64,000 nt of DNA from Gillisella vitis (GTDB taxonomy: Bacteria > Pseudomonadota > Alphaproteobacteria > Rhizobiales > Rhizobiaceae), in NCBI RefSeq assembly GCF_021559775.1, contig NZ_CP056047.1, positions 248,001-312,000 on the forward strand. Reading direction: 5' to 3'. Each line of letters opens with the position of its first letter. Position 1 is the stretch's first letter. Below the pieces are notes generated by a model. The model had not been told where the DNA came from. It was given only the letters and a program-made list of their open reading frames with translations, and ran no database searches. A program made the translations under genes and the position numbers. Shown one piece after another: positions 52,948 through 61,452 of this stretch.

Positions 52948-53376
52948 TTACGCAAGCACTGTGGTTACAAATTCCGGGCTGCCGGAAAGGGTGTTGCTGA
53001 CGGTGCAGATCTCGTGCTCGGCCCGGTCGGCAATCGCCTTGCGGGTCTCGGCGTCAATCTCGCCCTGGATGGTCAGGGTGATGTCGAAACGCTCAACCCG
53101 AGACAGGCCGTCTTTTGCCTTTTCTCCGGTGACGGAGGCGGTAATGCCGGTAATCTTGTCCATCACCCCCATCTCGCTGGCGGCAAGGCGCGCGCTAATC
53201 GTCAGGCAACCGGCCAGCGAGGCGTAGAGCAGGTCCAGCGGGTTGAAGCCCGGTTGTGACGGGCCGGTGACGATGGCCAGCTCACCGCCGGTGGCCGAGG
53301 TGATTTGCGGAAAACCGGTGCGGCCAATTACGGCGGTGGCGCCCACCGGGCGGGTTTTCATCTTGATCTCGGCCAT
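52948..53376 (-). CDS. OsmC/Ohr-family peroxide-reducing protein
   Basis: 142 residues. The two reactive cysteines are in LYASLAGCLTISARLAASEMG (near 57) and HEICTVSNTLSG (near 126), as in OsmC thiol peroxidases that reduce organic hydroperoxides. At the N-terminus GRTGFPQITSATGGELAIVTGPSQPGFNPLDLL matches. It converges with the DUF1007 gene and follows the LysR gene by 14 bases on the same strand, so it may be co-transcribed with the regulator. Confidence 0.88.
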   Translation of the reverse strand: MAEIKMKTRPVGATAVIGRTGFPQITSATGGELAIVTGPSQPGFNPLDLLYASLAGCLTISARLAASEMGVMDKITGITASVTGEKAKDGLSRVERFDITLTIQGEIDAETRKAIADRAEHEICTVSNTLSGSPEFVTTVLA

Positions 53377-53390
53377 GGTGCTTATCCTGG

Positions 53391-54272
53391 TTATAAAAAG
53401 ATACCGCGATCCTGATCGACCCGCTCGCGTAGGTAATCCACCACGGTGCGAATGCGGGCCAGATCGCGCAGGCTCTCATGATAGGTGGTCCAATAGGCGC
53501 GGTGCAAGGTGATGTCGGGCAGAATGCGGACCAGGTCACGATGCTGTCGCGCGATGTAGCTGTGCAAAATACCGATGCCAGCGCCTGCCAGCACCGCTTC
53601 CGTCTGGCCGATGGCGGAGGAAATCTCAAAACTGGCGTTCCAGTTGCGCATGATTTCGCCGGTAAAATTCAGCGATGGCGTGAAGATCAGGTCTTCCACA
53701 TAGCCGATGCGGTGATGATCCTTGAGGGCTTCCACCGTCTCCGGCAACCCGTGGCGCTCAATATACTGGCGGGAGGCATAAAGCGCCAAGCTGTAATCGG
53801 TCAGATGCGCCGAGACGAGGCGCCCCTGATCGGGCCGCTCCAGTGTTACGGCAATATCGGCCTCGCGTTGCGACAGCGAAAACGAGCGTGGCACCGGCAC
53901 CAGCTGGATTTTCAGTTCCGGGTGTCGCTCGATCAATCCGCCAAGCCGGGAGGCCAGAAAGAACACTCCAAACCCATCCGGCGCACCAATGCGCACCGTG
54001 CCTGCCACCTTGGCATCGGTGCGGCCAAGGCGGGCTTGGACTTCCAGCATTTCGGTTTCCATCCGCTCGGCAGAAGTGAGAAACGTCTCGCCCTCGGCGG
54101 TCAGTTCGCAGCCATTGGTGCGGCGAATGAACAGCCGTGTTTTCAGCGCATCTTCCAGCGCCGTCAAACGGCGTGAGAGCGTGGCGTGGTTCAGCCCCAA
54201 CCGTTTTGAGGCGGCCAGAATTTGCCCCGTGCGGGCAATGGCCAGAAAAATGCGAACGTCATCCCAATTCAT
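53391..54272 (-). CDS. LysR-family regulator divergent from mmsA
   Basis: 293 residues from the ATG giving MNWDDVRIFLAIARTGQILAASKRLGLNHATLSRRLTALEDALKTRLFIRRTNGCELTAEGE. A slightly earlier ATG (54284) is possible. The effector domain shows VRIGAPDGFGVFFLASRLGGLIERHPELKIQLVPVPRSFSLSQREADIAV. It lies back to back with mmsA around a 9-base inverted repeat, so control of methylmalonate-semialdehyde dehydrogenase is likely. OsmC follows it on the same strand. Confidence 0.88.
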   Translation of the reverse strand: MNWDDVRIFLAIARTGQILAASKRLGLNHATLSRRLTALEDALKTRLFIRRTNGCELTAEGETFLTSAERMETEMLEVQARLGRTDAKVAGTVRIGAPDGFGVFFLASRLGGLIERHPELKIQLVPVPRSFSLSQREADIAVTLERPDQGRLVSAHLTDYSLALYASRQYIERHGLPETVEALKDHHRIGYVEDLIFTPSLNFTGEIMRNWNASFEISSAIGQTEAVLAGAGIGILHSYIARQHRDLVRILPDITLHRAYWTTYHESLRDLARIRTVVDYLRERVDQDRGIFL

Positions 54273-54287
54273 AGCAGCATCCATTTA

Positions 54288-54326
54288 TGCACAACGGATG
54301 CGTAAATCATCGCGTTGCGTTGTGCA
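54288..54326. promoter_or_regulatory. Inverted repeat in the lysR-mmsA intergenic region
   Basis: TGCACAACG (54288-54296) and CGTTGTGCA (54318-54326) are perfect 9-base arms 21 bases apart, between the LysR start and the mmsA start at 54375. Candidate site for the LysR protein. Confidence 0.5.
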
Positions 54327-54374
54327 AATTAAAGCGCGATAGTGGCCTATCAAAAACACTCAGGAGGATCACCC

Positions 54375-55871
54375 ATGTATCAGATCGGGCATTTTATTGG
54401 CGGCAAGGCCGTGGCTGGCACTTCTGGTCGCAAGCAGCCGATTTTCAATCCGGCCACGGGCGATATTCAGGGCGAAGTGGCTCTGGCCAGCGCAGACGAG
54501 CTGAATGCAGCGGTGGCAGATGCCAAGGCCGCCCAGCCAAAATGGGCCGCCACCAATCCGCAGCGCCGCGCCCGCGTGTTCATGAAATTCGTGGAATTGC
54601 TCAATACCCATATGGATGAGCTGGCCGAAATGCTGTCGCGCGAGCATGGCAAGACCATTGAAGACGCCAAGGGCGATATCGTCCGTGGTCTGGAAGTTTG
54701 TGAATTCGTCATCGGCATTCCGCATCTGTCGAAGAGCGAGTTTACCGAAGGCGCAGGCCCGAACATTGATATGTATTCGATCCGTCAGGCCGTGGGCATC
54801 GGCGCTGGCATTACCCCGTTCAATTTCCCGGCGATGATTCCGATGTGGATGTTTGCCCCGGCCATCGCTTGCGGCAATGCCTTTATCCTCAAGCCTTCCG
54901 AGCGCGATCCGTCCGTGCCGATGCGCCTCGCCGAATTGATGATCGAAGCGGGCCTGCCTGCTGGCATTCTCAACGTCGTCAATGGCGACAAATCAGCTGT
55001 CGATGGCCTGCTGACTCATCCCGATATCGGTGCAATTTCCTTCGTGGGCTCCACCCCGATTGCCCGTTACGTTTATGGCACGGCAGCAGCCAACGGCAAG
55101 CGCGCCCAATGCTTTGGCGGCGCCAAGAACCACATGATCATCATGCCCGATGCCGATCTGGATCAGGCCGCCAATGCGCTGATGGGCGCAGGCTATGGCT
55201 CGGCTGGGGAACGCTGCATGGCGATTTCCGTGGCCGTTCCTGTTGGTGATGAAACCGCCGACCGGTTGATCGCCAAGCTGACCCCGATGATCGAGAGCCT
55301 TCGCATCGGACCCTATACCGATGACAAGGCTGACATGGGCCCTGTCATTACCAAGGAAGCGCGCGATCGTATTCTGGGCCTGATTGATGGCGGCGTGGAC
55401 GCCGGTGCCAAGCTGGTCGTCGATGGCCGAGATTTCAAGCTTCAGGGCTATGAAAACGGCAATTTTGTCGGCGGCTGCCTGTTCGACAACGTGACCCCTG
55501 ATATGGACATCTACAAGACCGAGATTTTTGGACCGGTTCTTTCGGTGGTGCGCGCCAAAAACTATGAGGACGCCCTCGATCTGCCGATGAAGCATGAATA
55601 TGGCAATGGCGTTGCGATCTATACCCGCGATGGCGATGCGGCCCGTGATTTTGCCAGCCGCATCAATATCGGCATGGTCGGCATCAATGTGCCGATTCCG
55701 GTGCCGCTGGCCTATCACTCCTTCGGTGGCTGGAAGGCGTCTTCCTTCGGCGACCTCAACCAGCATGGCACGGACTCGATCAAGTTCTGGACCCGCACCA
55801 AGACCGTTACCAGCCGCTGGCCCTCCGGCATTAAGGACGGCGCTGAATTCGTTATGCCGACGATGAAATGA
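54375..55871 (+). CDS. mmsA: Methylmalonate-semialdehyde dehydrogenase (CoA-acylating)
   Basis: 498 residues, the family's usual length, from the ATG with AGGAGG upstream. Oxidises (methyl)malonate semialdehyde from valine, beta-alanine or inositol breakdown to propionyl- or acetyl-CoA. ITPFNFPAMIPMWMFAPAIACGNAFILKPSERDPS and GAISFVGSTPIARYVY form the NAD site, and YGSAGERCMAISVAV (near 280) holds the catalytic Cys. The C-terminus is TSRWPSGIKDGAEFVMPTMK. A second, diverged copy of the last 15 codons lies 107 bases downstream. Divergent LysR is its likely regulator. No mmsB or iol genes flank it. Confidence 0.95.
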   Translation: MYQIGHFIGGKAVAGTSGRKQPIFNPATGDIQGEVALASADELNAAVADAKAAQPKWAATNPQRRARVFMKFVELLNTHMDELAEMLSREHGKTIEDAKGDIVRGLEVCEFVIGIPHLSKSEFTEGAGPNIDMYSIRQAVGIGAGITPFNFPAMIPMWMFAPAIACGNAFILKPSERDPSVPMRLAELMIEAGLPAGILNVVNGDKSAVDGLLTHPDIGAISFVGSTPIARYVYGTAAANGKRAQCFGGAKNHMIIMPDADLDQAANALMGAGYGSAGERCMAISVAVPVGDETADRLIAKLTPMIESLRIGPYTDDKADMGPVITKEARDRILGLIDGGVDAGAKLVVDGRDFKLQGYENGNFVGGCLFDNVTPDMDIYKTEIFGPVLSVVRAKNYEDALDLPMKHEYGNGVAIYTRDGDAARDFASRINIGMVGINVPIPVPLAYHSFGGWKASSFGDLNQHGTDSIKFWTRTKTVTSRWPSGIKDGAEFVMPTMK

Positions 55872-55933
55872 TGCCTGCGGTTTTTCTGTCTGCGCGTCCT
55901 CGCGGCACTCCGTTTGCTGCGGTTGCGCGGGCT

Positions 55934-55978
55934 GGCATCAAAGACGGTGCCGAGTTCGTCATGCCAACGATGAAGTGA
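55934..55978 (+). pseudogene. Remnant of a second mmsA 3' end
   Basis: These 45 bases encode GIKDGAEFVMPTMK and a stop, identical at protein level to the end of the intact mmsA at 55827-55871. The DNA differs at eight positions, all third codon positions. It is in another frame from mmsA and has no start or ribosome site. It looks like the tail of an older or foreign mmsA left behind when the gene was replaced or duplicated. Confidence 0.85.
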
Positions 55979-56010
55979 TGACGTAAGACGTCGTACCAAA
56001 AATTATCACC

Positions 56011-56040
56011 AAGGCGGGTCTCCAGCGGCCCGCCTTTTTT
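56011..56040 (+). terminator. Rho-independent terminator after mmsA and its remnant
   Basis: AAGGCGGG / CCCGCCTT stem of 8 base pairs with a 10-base loop, followed by a T run. Located 33 bases after the remnant stop, the position expected for the original mmsA. Confidence 0.88.
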
Positions 56041-56233
56041 CGTGATAAAAAGCCAAAATCAACACTCCAAGCATGAAAATCTTTTCTGGAGAAACACGCT
56101 CAAAAAATGTTAATTTGGAATTGTTCAAAAGTACAAAAGCCATTATATATGCCGATATGGACGGACAAAATTGGCGCTTTGCCAAGGACCGCCAAGCGGC
56201 TAAGGTTCGCTGGACCAGCTTAAGGAGTGGCGC

Positions 56234-56704
56234 ATGCGCTTGACGAAGCAGACCAATTACGCGGTACGCATTCTGATGTATTGCGCGGCGAACAAGGACC
56301 ACCTGAGCCGTATTCCGGAAATTGCCAAGGCCTATGGTGTCTCCGAACTGTTCCTGTTCAAAATCCTTCAGCCGCTCAACAAGGCGGGTCTGGTGGAAAC
56401 CGTGCGTGGCCGCAATGGCGGCGTGCGCCTGGGCCGTGCGCCTGAAAAGATCAGCCTGTTTGACGTGGTCAAGGTGACGGAAGACAGTTTTGCGATGGCT
56501 GAATGCTTCGAGGACGATGGCGAGGTCGATTGCCCGTTGATCGACAGCTGCGGCCTGAATTCGGCGCTGCGCAAGGCGCTCAACGCTTTCTTTGCGGTGC
56601 TGGCGGAATATTCCATCGATGATCTGGTCAAGGCCCGCCCGCAGATCAATTTTCTGCTGGGTATCGAGGATCTGCCCCGTCTGGCAGCTGCACCGGCTGC
56701 CTGA
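56234..56704 (+). CDS. rirA: Iron-responsive Rrf2-family regulator RirA
   Basis: 156 residues. MRLTKQTNYAVRILMYCAANKDHLSRIPEIAKAYGVSELFLFKILQPLNKAGLVETVRGRNGGVRLGR is the winged helix of RirA and is nearly invariant in rhizobia. The cysteines in AECFEDDGEVDCPLIDSCGL (near 91-106) hold the iron-sulfur cluster that lets it repress iron-uptake genes in iron-replete cells. Monocistronic with its own terminator. The A/T-rich 5' region was searched for an IRO box and no clear one was seen. Confidence 0.95.
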   Translation: MRLTKQTNYAVRILMYCAANKDHLSRIPEIAKAYGVSELFLFKILQPLNKAGLVETVRGRNGGVRLGRAPEKISLFDVVKVTEDSFAMAECFEDDGEVDCPLIDSCGLNSALRKALNAFFAVLAEYSIDDLVKARPQINFLLGIEDLPRLAAAPAA

Positions 56705-56735
56705 GCCTGTTTGTTTTAAAAGTGGTGATATAGAG

Positions 56736-56763
56736 CGCCCTGACCTCCGGTCCGGGCGTTTTT
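56736..56763 (+). terminator. Rho-independent terminator after rirA
   Basis: CGCCCTGACC TCC GGTCCGGGCG with one mismatch, then TTTTT, 32 bases after the stop. Confidence 0.88.
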
Positions 56764-56853
56764 CGTTTGTGGAGAGGCTGGGATGAGGCGGTTGACCAGG
56801 GACGGCAATACGCTACTTGAAAGTAAGTGACGTATCCGCCCGGAGAGATCAGC

Positions 56854-57399
56854 ATGACCGCCCATCAGACAGCCAACACCGTTCCTACCAGACCTTGGGC
56901 GATCATCGTCATGGGGGTCAGCGGCTGCGGCAAAAGCTCGATTGGCGAGGGCCTGGCGAAAAAGCTTGACGTCCCCTTCCTGGAAGGAGACGGCCTGCAT
57001 CCAGCCGCCAATGTCGAGAAAATGGCCAAGGGCACGCCGCTGACCGATGAAGACCGTTGGCCCTGGTTGCAAGCGATCGGCGATAAAATGGCCGCCGCCT
57101 TGCAGGAGGGCCAGACCATCATCGTCTCCTGCTCGTCGTTGAAGAAAAGCTATCGCGACCTGCTGCGCGAAGCGACCGGCAATCGCACCGCGTTCATTTA
57201 TCTGGAAGGCTCGAAAGAGCTGCTGACCCGCCGCATGGGTGAACGCACCGGACATTTCATGCCGGTCAGCCTACTGGAAAGCCAGCTTGCGACACTGGAA
57301 AGCCCGAAAGATGAGCCTTGTGTGGTGACAGTCGATATCGATCGCAGCATTGACGCCATTGTCGAGGCCGCAGCAGTCGGGCTGTCGGAGCTGGAATAA
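56854..57399 (+). CDS. gntK: Gluconokinase
   Basis: Phosphorylates gluconate to 6-phosphogluconate, which Edd can take directly. 181 residues from the ATG with GGAGAG upstream. The P-loop is VMGVSGCGKSSIGEGLAKKL, followed by FLEGDGLHPAANVEKMAKGTPLTDEDRWPWL, the gluconate-kinase signature. SCSSLKKSYRDLLRE and FIYLEGSKELLTRRMGERTGHFMPVSLLESQ complete the fold. Stands alone between terminators; the gluconate permease is not in the window. Confidence 0.95.
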   Translation: MTAHQTANTVPTRPWAIIVMGVSGCGKSSIGEGLAKKLDVPFLEGDGLHPAANVEKMAKGTPLTDEDRWPWLQAIGDKMAAALQEGQTIIVSCSSLKKSYRDLLREATGNRTAFIYLEGSKELLTRRMGERTGHFMPVSLLESQLATLESPKDEPCVVTVDIDRSIDAIVEAAAVGLSELE

Positions 57400-57415
57400 C
57401 AACGATTTGCGGTGA

Positions 57416-58153
57416 TCAGACCGGATCGATCCGGCAGCTGTGATCCTGCACATCTTCACCGCCGGAAAAACCGATGGTCGCGGCAGGGACAACATCGGTG
57501 AGAATCATGAAGCCAGGGCCGCTGGCAAAGCTCGCGCCAACCACCACCAGATTGTGGCTTGCCATCTCCGTTGACGGGTCTTTCAAGATCTTGGCCAGCG
57601 CCAGAAACGGATTGTAGCCCGCCAGCGTATCGCTCTCGACCTTCATGGCGATGAAATGGTGTCCGGCCACCGCGACCGGCAGGGACGCCCAGTCGGTGCC
57701 GATGTCATAGGCCATCTTGGTCAAAAGCGCATGGGCATCCGGGCTGAGGCAATCGATATGGATATGCAACTGGTTCTGCGAGCGGGCGTTTTGTGCGTTG
57801 ACCGCCAGGCTGAGCATATCGCGCGCCAAGGGATGCGGCAGTTTGGCATTGACGGCGGCCCGTTCGTTCCAGGCATCGGCAAAGAAATTCGGCGTCTTGG
57901 CATCCAGCAGGGCAGGGCTTTCGATGCCGGTGATCTTGTCGGTCGGGATCAGCAGATGTTGCGCCACGCCGCGCTGGTCCTTCAGCAGCGCGTAATGTTC
58001 GCCGGCATTGACGCTGACGCAAGGCGCTGTCGCGACAACACATTTGTCGTGAACGATCTTCCACAGCGCGTCGGGATCGGCATGGGCAATCGCGCTGGCG
58101 GCAAGCAGGCCGATGAGACCAAGGGCGAGGGAGGAAAGCGGGCGGCTGGTCAT
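57416..58153 (-). CDS. cdh: CDP-diacylglycerol diphosphatase
   Basis: 245 residues. Signal peptide SSLALGLIGLLAASAIAHA, then a HIT-like core with QNQLHIHIDCLSPD (near 133-146), whose histidine pair is the active site of the Cdh family. LWKIVHDKCV and VSVNAGEHYALLKDQRGVAQHLLIPTDKITGIESPALLD are conserved in CDP-diacylglycerol pyrophosphatases, which cleave CDP-diacylglycerol to phosphatidate and CMP in the envelope. A cysteine pair (C38/C45 region) may form a disulfide. It converges with gntK with no shared function. Confidence 0.88.
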   Translation of the reverse strand: MTSRPLSSLALGLIGLLAASAIAHADPDALWKIVHDKCVVATAPCVSVNAGEHYALLKDQRGVAQHLLIPTDKITGIESPALLDAKTPNFFADAWNERAAVNAKLPHPLARDMLSLAVNAQNARSQNQLHIHIDCLSPDAHALLTKMAYDIGTDWASLPVAVAGHHFIAMKVESDTLAGYNPFLALAKILKDPSTEMASHNLVVVGASFASGPGFMILTDVVPAATIGFSGGEDVQDHSCRIDPV

Positions 58154-58261
58154 AGTGATCCCTTGAGCAAATCATTGACTTCAAGCACCCGACTGTAAGG
58201 CCCGTCTGCCGATTTCCTGTGACGCCCGGTTTGTCCGCAGATCACATTTTCGGGATCTTTA

Positions 58262-59509
58262 TCAGGCCCTGAACCGCTCTGGGCGAAAGGCCGAGATATC
58301 CAGAAACGGCGTTTCGCCGCTCATCGCTTCTGCCAGCAACCGCCCCGTCACCGGACCCAGTGTCAAGCCATGATGGGCATGGCCAAAAGCCAGCCACAGG
58401 CCCTTGTGGCGCGGCGCCTGGCCAATCACCGGCATCATATCCGGCGTGCAGGGCCGCGCGCCCATCCAGGGTTCCGCGTCCAGCCGCTCGGCCAGCGGAA
58501 AAATGGTGCGGGCGACTTTTTCGGCCCGCGCCAATTGTACCGGGGTTTTCGGCGCATCACGCAAGGCGAATTCCGCCCCGGTCGTCAGCCGGATGCCCTG
58601 GGTCATTGGCGCTAGGAAATAGCCGCGCTCCTTGTCCATCATCCAGTTGTTCAGCACTGCATTGCCGGTGCTGGCATAGTGCATGTGGTAGCCGCGCTTG
58701 ACGCCGAGCAGGAACCGGTAGCCGAGCTTGGCCGTCACCCCATCCGACCACGGGCCGAGGGCCACCACGACCTGTTTGCCATCGATCACACCATCGTCGG
58801 TGGCGACTTGCCAGCCGCTGCCTGCCTGTTTCAGGCTCATGGCATCACCGTGCATGAAGCGTCCGCCGAGGCTTTCGAACGTGGCGAGATAGGCCTTGGT
58901 CAGCCCAAGCGGATCGAGCACCGACCAGGGATCGCTCCATTTCAGCCCGCCGATGAAATCCTGGCTCAGATGCGGCTCTTCGCGGGCCAGATCCGCTGCC
59001 GTCAGGGTTTGAAATTGAATACCGTATTCACGCCCCAGCCGTTCGGCCTCAGCCACTTCCTTGTCGCGCACGGCCTGGGTGCGAAACGCCTCGACCCAAC
59101 CGTCCTTGCGGATCAGCGCTTCGGCCCCCGATGCCTCGATCAGCTCTTTGTGTTCGGTGATTGAATGCTCGATCAGCGGCGCATAGGCCCTGGCGATCAC
59201 CTCATGGCGCGGCTTGTTGGAATGCCACCAATAGGAGGAGAGGAACGCGGCAAGCTTCGGCAGGGCTTTCAGATGATAATGCGCATCGATCCGGTTGTTG
59301 AGACCGTAGCGCAGGATCAAGCCAAGATCCTGCGGAAAGCCGTAGGGCACGACGCCTTCGCGCTGGATCAGCCCGGCATTGCCGTAGGAGGTTTCTTCGC
59401 CTGCGCCCCGCCTGTCCACCAGCACCACAGATTTGCCGCGCCGCGCCAGCTGAACAGCGGTGGACACGCCGATAATACCGGCGCCAAGAACAATTGCATC
59501 GACAGACAT
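58262..59509 (-). CDS. FAD-dependent D-amino acid dehydrogenase-like protein
   Basis: 415 residues. MSVDAIVLGAGIIGVSTAVQLARRGKSVVLVDRRGAGEETSYGNAGLIQREGVVPYGFP is the DAO-family FAD fold of DadA. GVKRGYHMHYASTGNAVLNNWMMDKERGYFLAPMTQGIRLTTGAEFALRDAPKTP and GARPCTPDMMPVIGQAPRHKGLWLAFGHAHHGLTLGPVTGRLLAEAMSG are also DadA-like. The ATG after the LTVGLF segment is preferred; an ATG 14 codons upstream has no ribosome site. No alr or ald gene is adjacent, so the amino acid acted on (D-alanine, D-hydroxyproline or other) is not fixed. Confidence 0.85.
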   Translation of the reverse strand: MSVDAIVLGAGIIGVSTAVQLARRGKSVVLVDRRGAGEETSYGNAGLIQREGVVPYGFPQDLGLILRYGLNNRIDAHYHLKALPKLAAFLSSYWWHSNKPRHEVIARAYAPLIEHSITEHKELIEASGAEALIRKDGWVEAFRTQAVRDKEVAEAERLGREYGIQFQTLTAADLAREEPHLSQDFIGGLKWSDPWSVLDPLGLTKAYLATFESLGGRFMHGDAMSLKQAGSGWQVATDDGVIDGKQVVVALGPWSDGVTAKLGYRFLLGVKRGYHMHYASTGNAVLNNWMMDKERGYFLAPMTQGIRLTTGAEFALRDAPKTPVQLARAEKVARTIFPLAERLDAEPWMGARPCTPDMMPVIGQAPRHKGLWLAFGHAHHGLTLGPVTGRLLAEAMSGETPFLDISAFRPERFRA

Positions 59510-59643
59510 GAAAAGACCCACGGTCAAGGATTGACTGCCACGACCATGCAAAAGCGCTGGGAAATGCGCAAATGAAAACTTTCTGAAATGGCAGGATTTT
59601 TATCCTGCCATTGCGGTGCTTCGGTCTTTCTCTACTCCCGGTT

Positions 59644-60768
59644 TCAAATAAAGGATCTCAGATATTCCGAAAGGCACAGAATGGCCATCGCCTGCCCATA
59701 GGGCATCGAGGTCAGCTTGATAGTGCGATAGAAATCAAGATCCGAACCCATGGCGGTGCCGAAGGACACCTGGTTCAACTCGCCCTTGGCGTCGATATTG
59801 GCAATGACACCGCGCACCGCGCGTTCCGCCACGTGCCGATAGTCCGCGCTGATATACCGTTTGCGCACCGCCTTCATCAGTCCATAGGCAAAACCGGCGG
59901 TGGCCGAGGCTTCCAGATAGCTGCCCTCGTCATCGACCAGCGTGTGCCAGAGGCCGGAAGGGTCCTGATATTTGGCAAGGGCTGCGGCCTGACGGTCGAG
60001 CGTCGAGAGCAGATGACGCCGCACCGCGTCGCCTTCCGGCAATTGCAAGAGATCGATGAATTCCGGAATGGCAATGGTCACCCAGGAATTGCCACGGGCC
60101 CAGAGTGCGCGGGCAAAATTATGATTGCCATCGAAGGTCCAGCCATGGAACCACAGGCCGGAGGCGCGGTCGGCGAGATATTGGCTATGGATCAGAAACT
60201 GATACTTCGCCTCTTCCACATAGTCCGGGCGGTTCAACAGCAGGCCGATCTTGGCGAGCGGCATGACGCTCATCATCAGCGTATCGTCCCACATTTGCTG
60301 ATCGTTGACGCTGTTATAGACGATATGCTGCAAACCGCCTTCGCGCGTGCGCGGCATCTCATGCATCACCCACTCGGCCCAGGTTTCCAGATAGGGGATA
60401 AAGGCCGGGTTGGGCGCATGTTCATATAGGCAGGCGAGCGTCAGGAACGGGCAGACCGTGTTGATATTCTTGGTCGGCGTGCCCTCGGCAAGCCGTGCCG
60501 AAAACCAGTCGGTGATAACAGCCATCGCCTTGGCATCGCCGGTCTGCTGCCAATATTTGAACAGGCCGTAAAGCCCGATACCATGGGTCCATTCCCACCC
60601 GGCCCAGCCCTTGGTGTCGATCACCCGCCCATCGTCCAGCCGCAGCAGGAATTCCCCTGTGGTGTCCGTGATGTTGATCAGATTGTCCGTCAACCGGCTA
60701 ATCAGCCCGACAACCTCATTGCGCGTCACAAAACGCTCCGGCTGCGCCAGCAAAGGATGCATGGTCAT
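59644..60768 (-). CDS. Glycoside hydrolase family 88/105 (unsaturated glucuronyl/rhamnogalacturonyl hydrolase)
   Basis: 374 residues with no signal peptide, so cytoplasmic. Removes the unsaturated uronate from the end of oligosaccharides made by pectate or rhamnogalacturonan lyases. DTKGWAGWEWTHGIGLYGLFKYWQQTGD, INTVCPFLTLACLYEH, ARALWARGNSWVTIAIPEFIDLL and SGLWHTLVDDEGSYLEASATAGFAYGLMKAV are family blocks lining the (alpha/alpha)6 barrel. An excellent ribosome site (GAGGAGGAGT) precedes the ATG at 60768, ruling out the 50-residue longer frame. Unlike many bacteria no lyase or transporter is adjacent. Confidence 0.9.
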   Translation of the reverse strand: MTMHPLLAQPERFVTRNEVVGLISRLTDNLINITDTTGEFLLRLDDGRVIDTKGWAGWEWTHGIGLYGLFKYWQQTGDAKAMAVITDWFSARLAEGTPTKNINTVCPFLTLACLYEHAPNPAFIPYLETWAEWVMHEMPRTREGGLQHIVYNSVNDQQMWDDTLMMSVMPLAKIGLLLNRPDYVEEAKYQFLIHSQYLADRASGLWFHGWTFDGNHNFARALWARGNSWVTIAIPEFIDLLQLPEGDAVRRHLLSTLDRQAAALAKYQDPSGLWHTLVDDEGSYLEASATAGFAYGLMKAVRKRYISADYRHVAERAVRGVIANIDAKGELNQVSFGTAMGSDLDFYRTIKLTSMPYGQAMAILCLSEYLRSFI

Positions 60769-60950
60769 GGTTACTCCTCCTCGACGCCCTCCACAGCGTC
60801 GGGGTGAAGGGAGCATAGACAGGAGGGGATTGCAAGAGTGGGGGAGATTGGTGGCTTGAGAGTACTGACCTAAACAGACCGCGCTATTATCATTGCTATA
60901 CTGACGTTCGTACACCATTTAGTTTGCAGTAGCGGAAAATCGAAAGGCTC

Positions 60951-61355
60951 ATGTCCATGGACATCAAAAGAAACGGCACCCAGCCGTCTACCAAAGGTCC
61001 ATCGGACTGGTTTTCCGGCACGGTCCGCATCGATCCGTTGTTTTCGCCCAACAATGCCCGCCGCGCCGCCGCAGCCAGCGTGACATTCGAGCCCGGCGCA
61101 CGCACCGCCTGGCACACCCATCCCCTCGGCCAGACGCTGATCGTCACCGCCGGCCTCGGCCTCGTGCAGCGCGAGGGCGGCCCGATCGAAACCATTAATC
61201 CGGGTGACGTCGTCTGGTTCGAACCCGGCGAAAAGCACTGGCATGGTGCCTCCGCGACCACAGCCATGACCCATATCGCCATTCAGGAGCAATTGGATGG
61301 AAAGGTGGTCGACTGGCTGGAGCAGGTGACGGACGAGCAGTATCGATCCGTGTGA
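60951..61355 (+). CDS. Cupin-domain protein
   Basis: 134 residues (the ATG two codons later, giving MDIKRNG, is an alternative). A single cupin barrel: motif 1 is [20 protein letters not shown] and motif 2 is [17 protein letters not shown], with the metal-binding histidines in place. The HTHPxGQTLIV form is found in the group often annotated as carboxymuconolactone-decarboxylase-associated or mandelonitrile-lyase-like cupins. Divergent from the GH88/105 gene; substrate unknown. Confidence 0.85.
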   Translation: MSMDIKRNGTQPSTKGPSDWFSGTVRIDPLFSPNNARRAAAASVTFEPGARTAWHTHPLGQTLIVTAGLGLVQREGGPIETINPGDVVWFEPGEKHWHGASATTAMTHIAIQEQLDGKVVDWLEQVTDEQYRSV

Positions 61356-61452
61356 TCGGGTTTACGCTCCGCCACAACAATGCGCTGCATTCGAGACGCC
61401 CGGGCGCATACCTGCGCCAGACCGCATGCCTGTGACGGCGACGTCATTGGTC

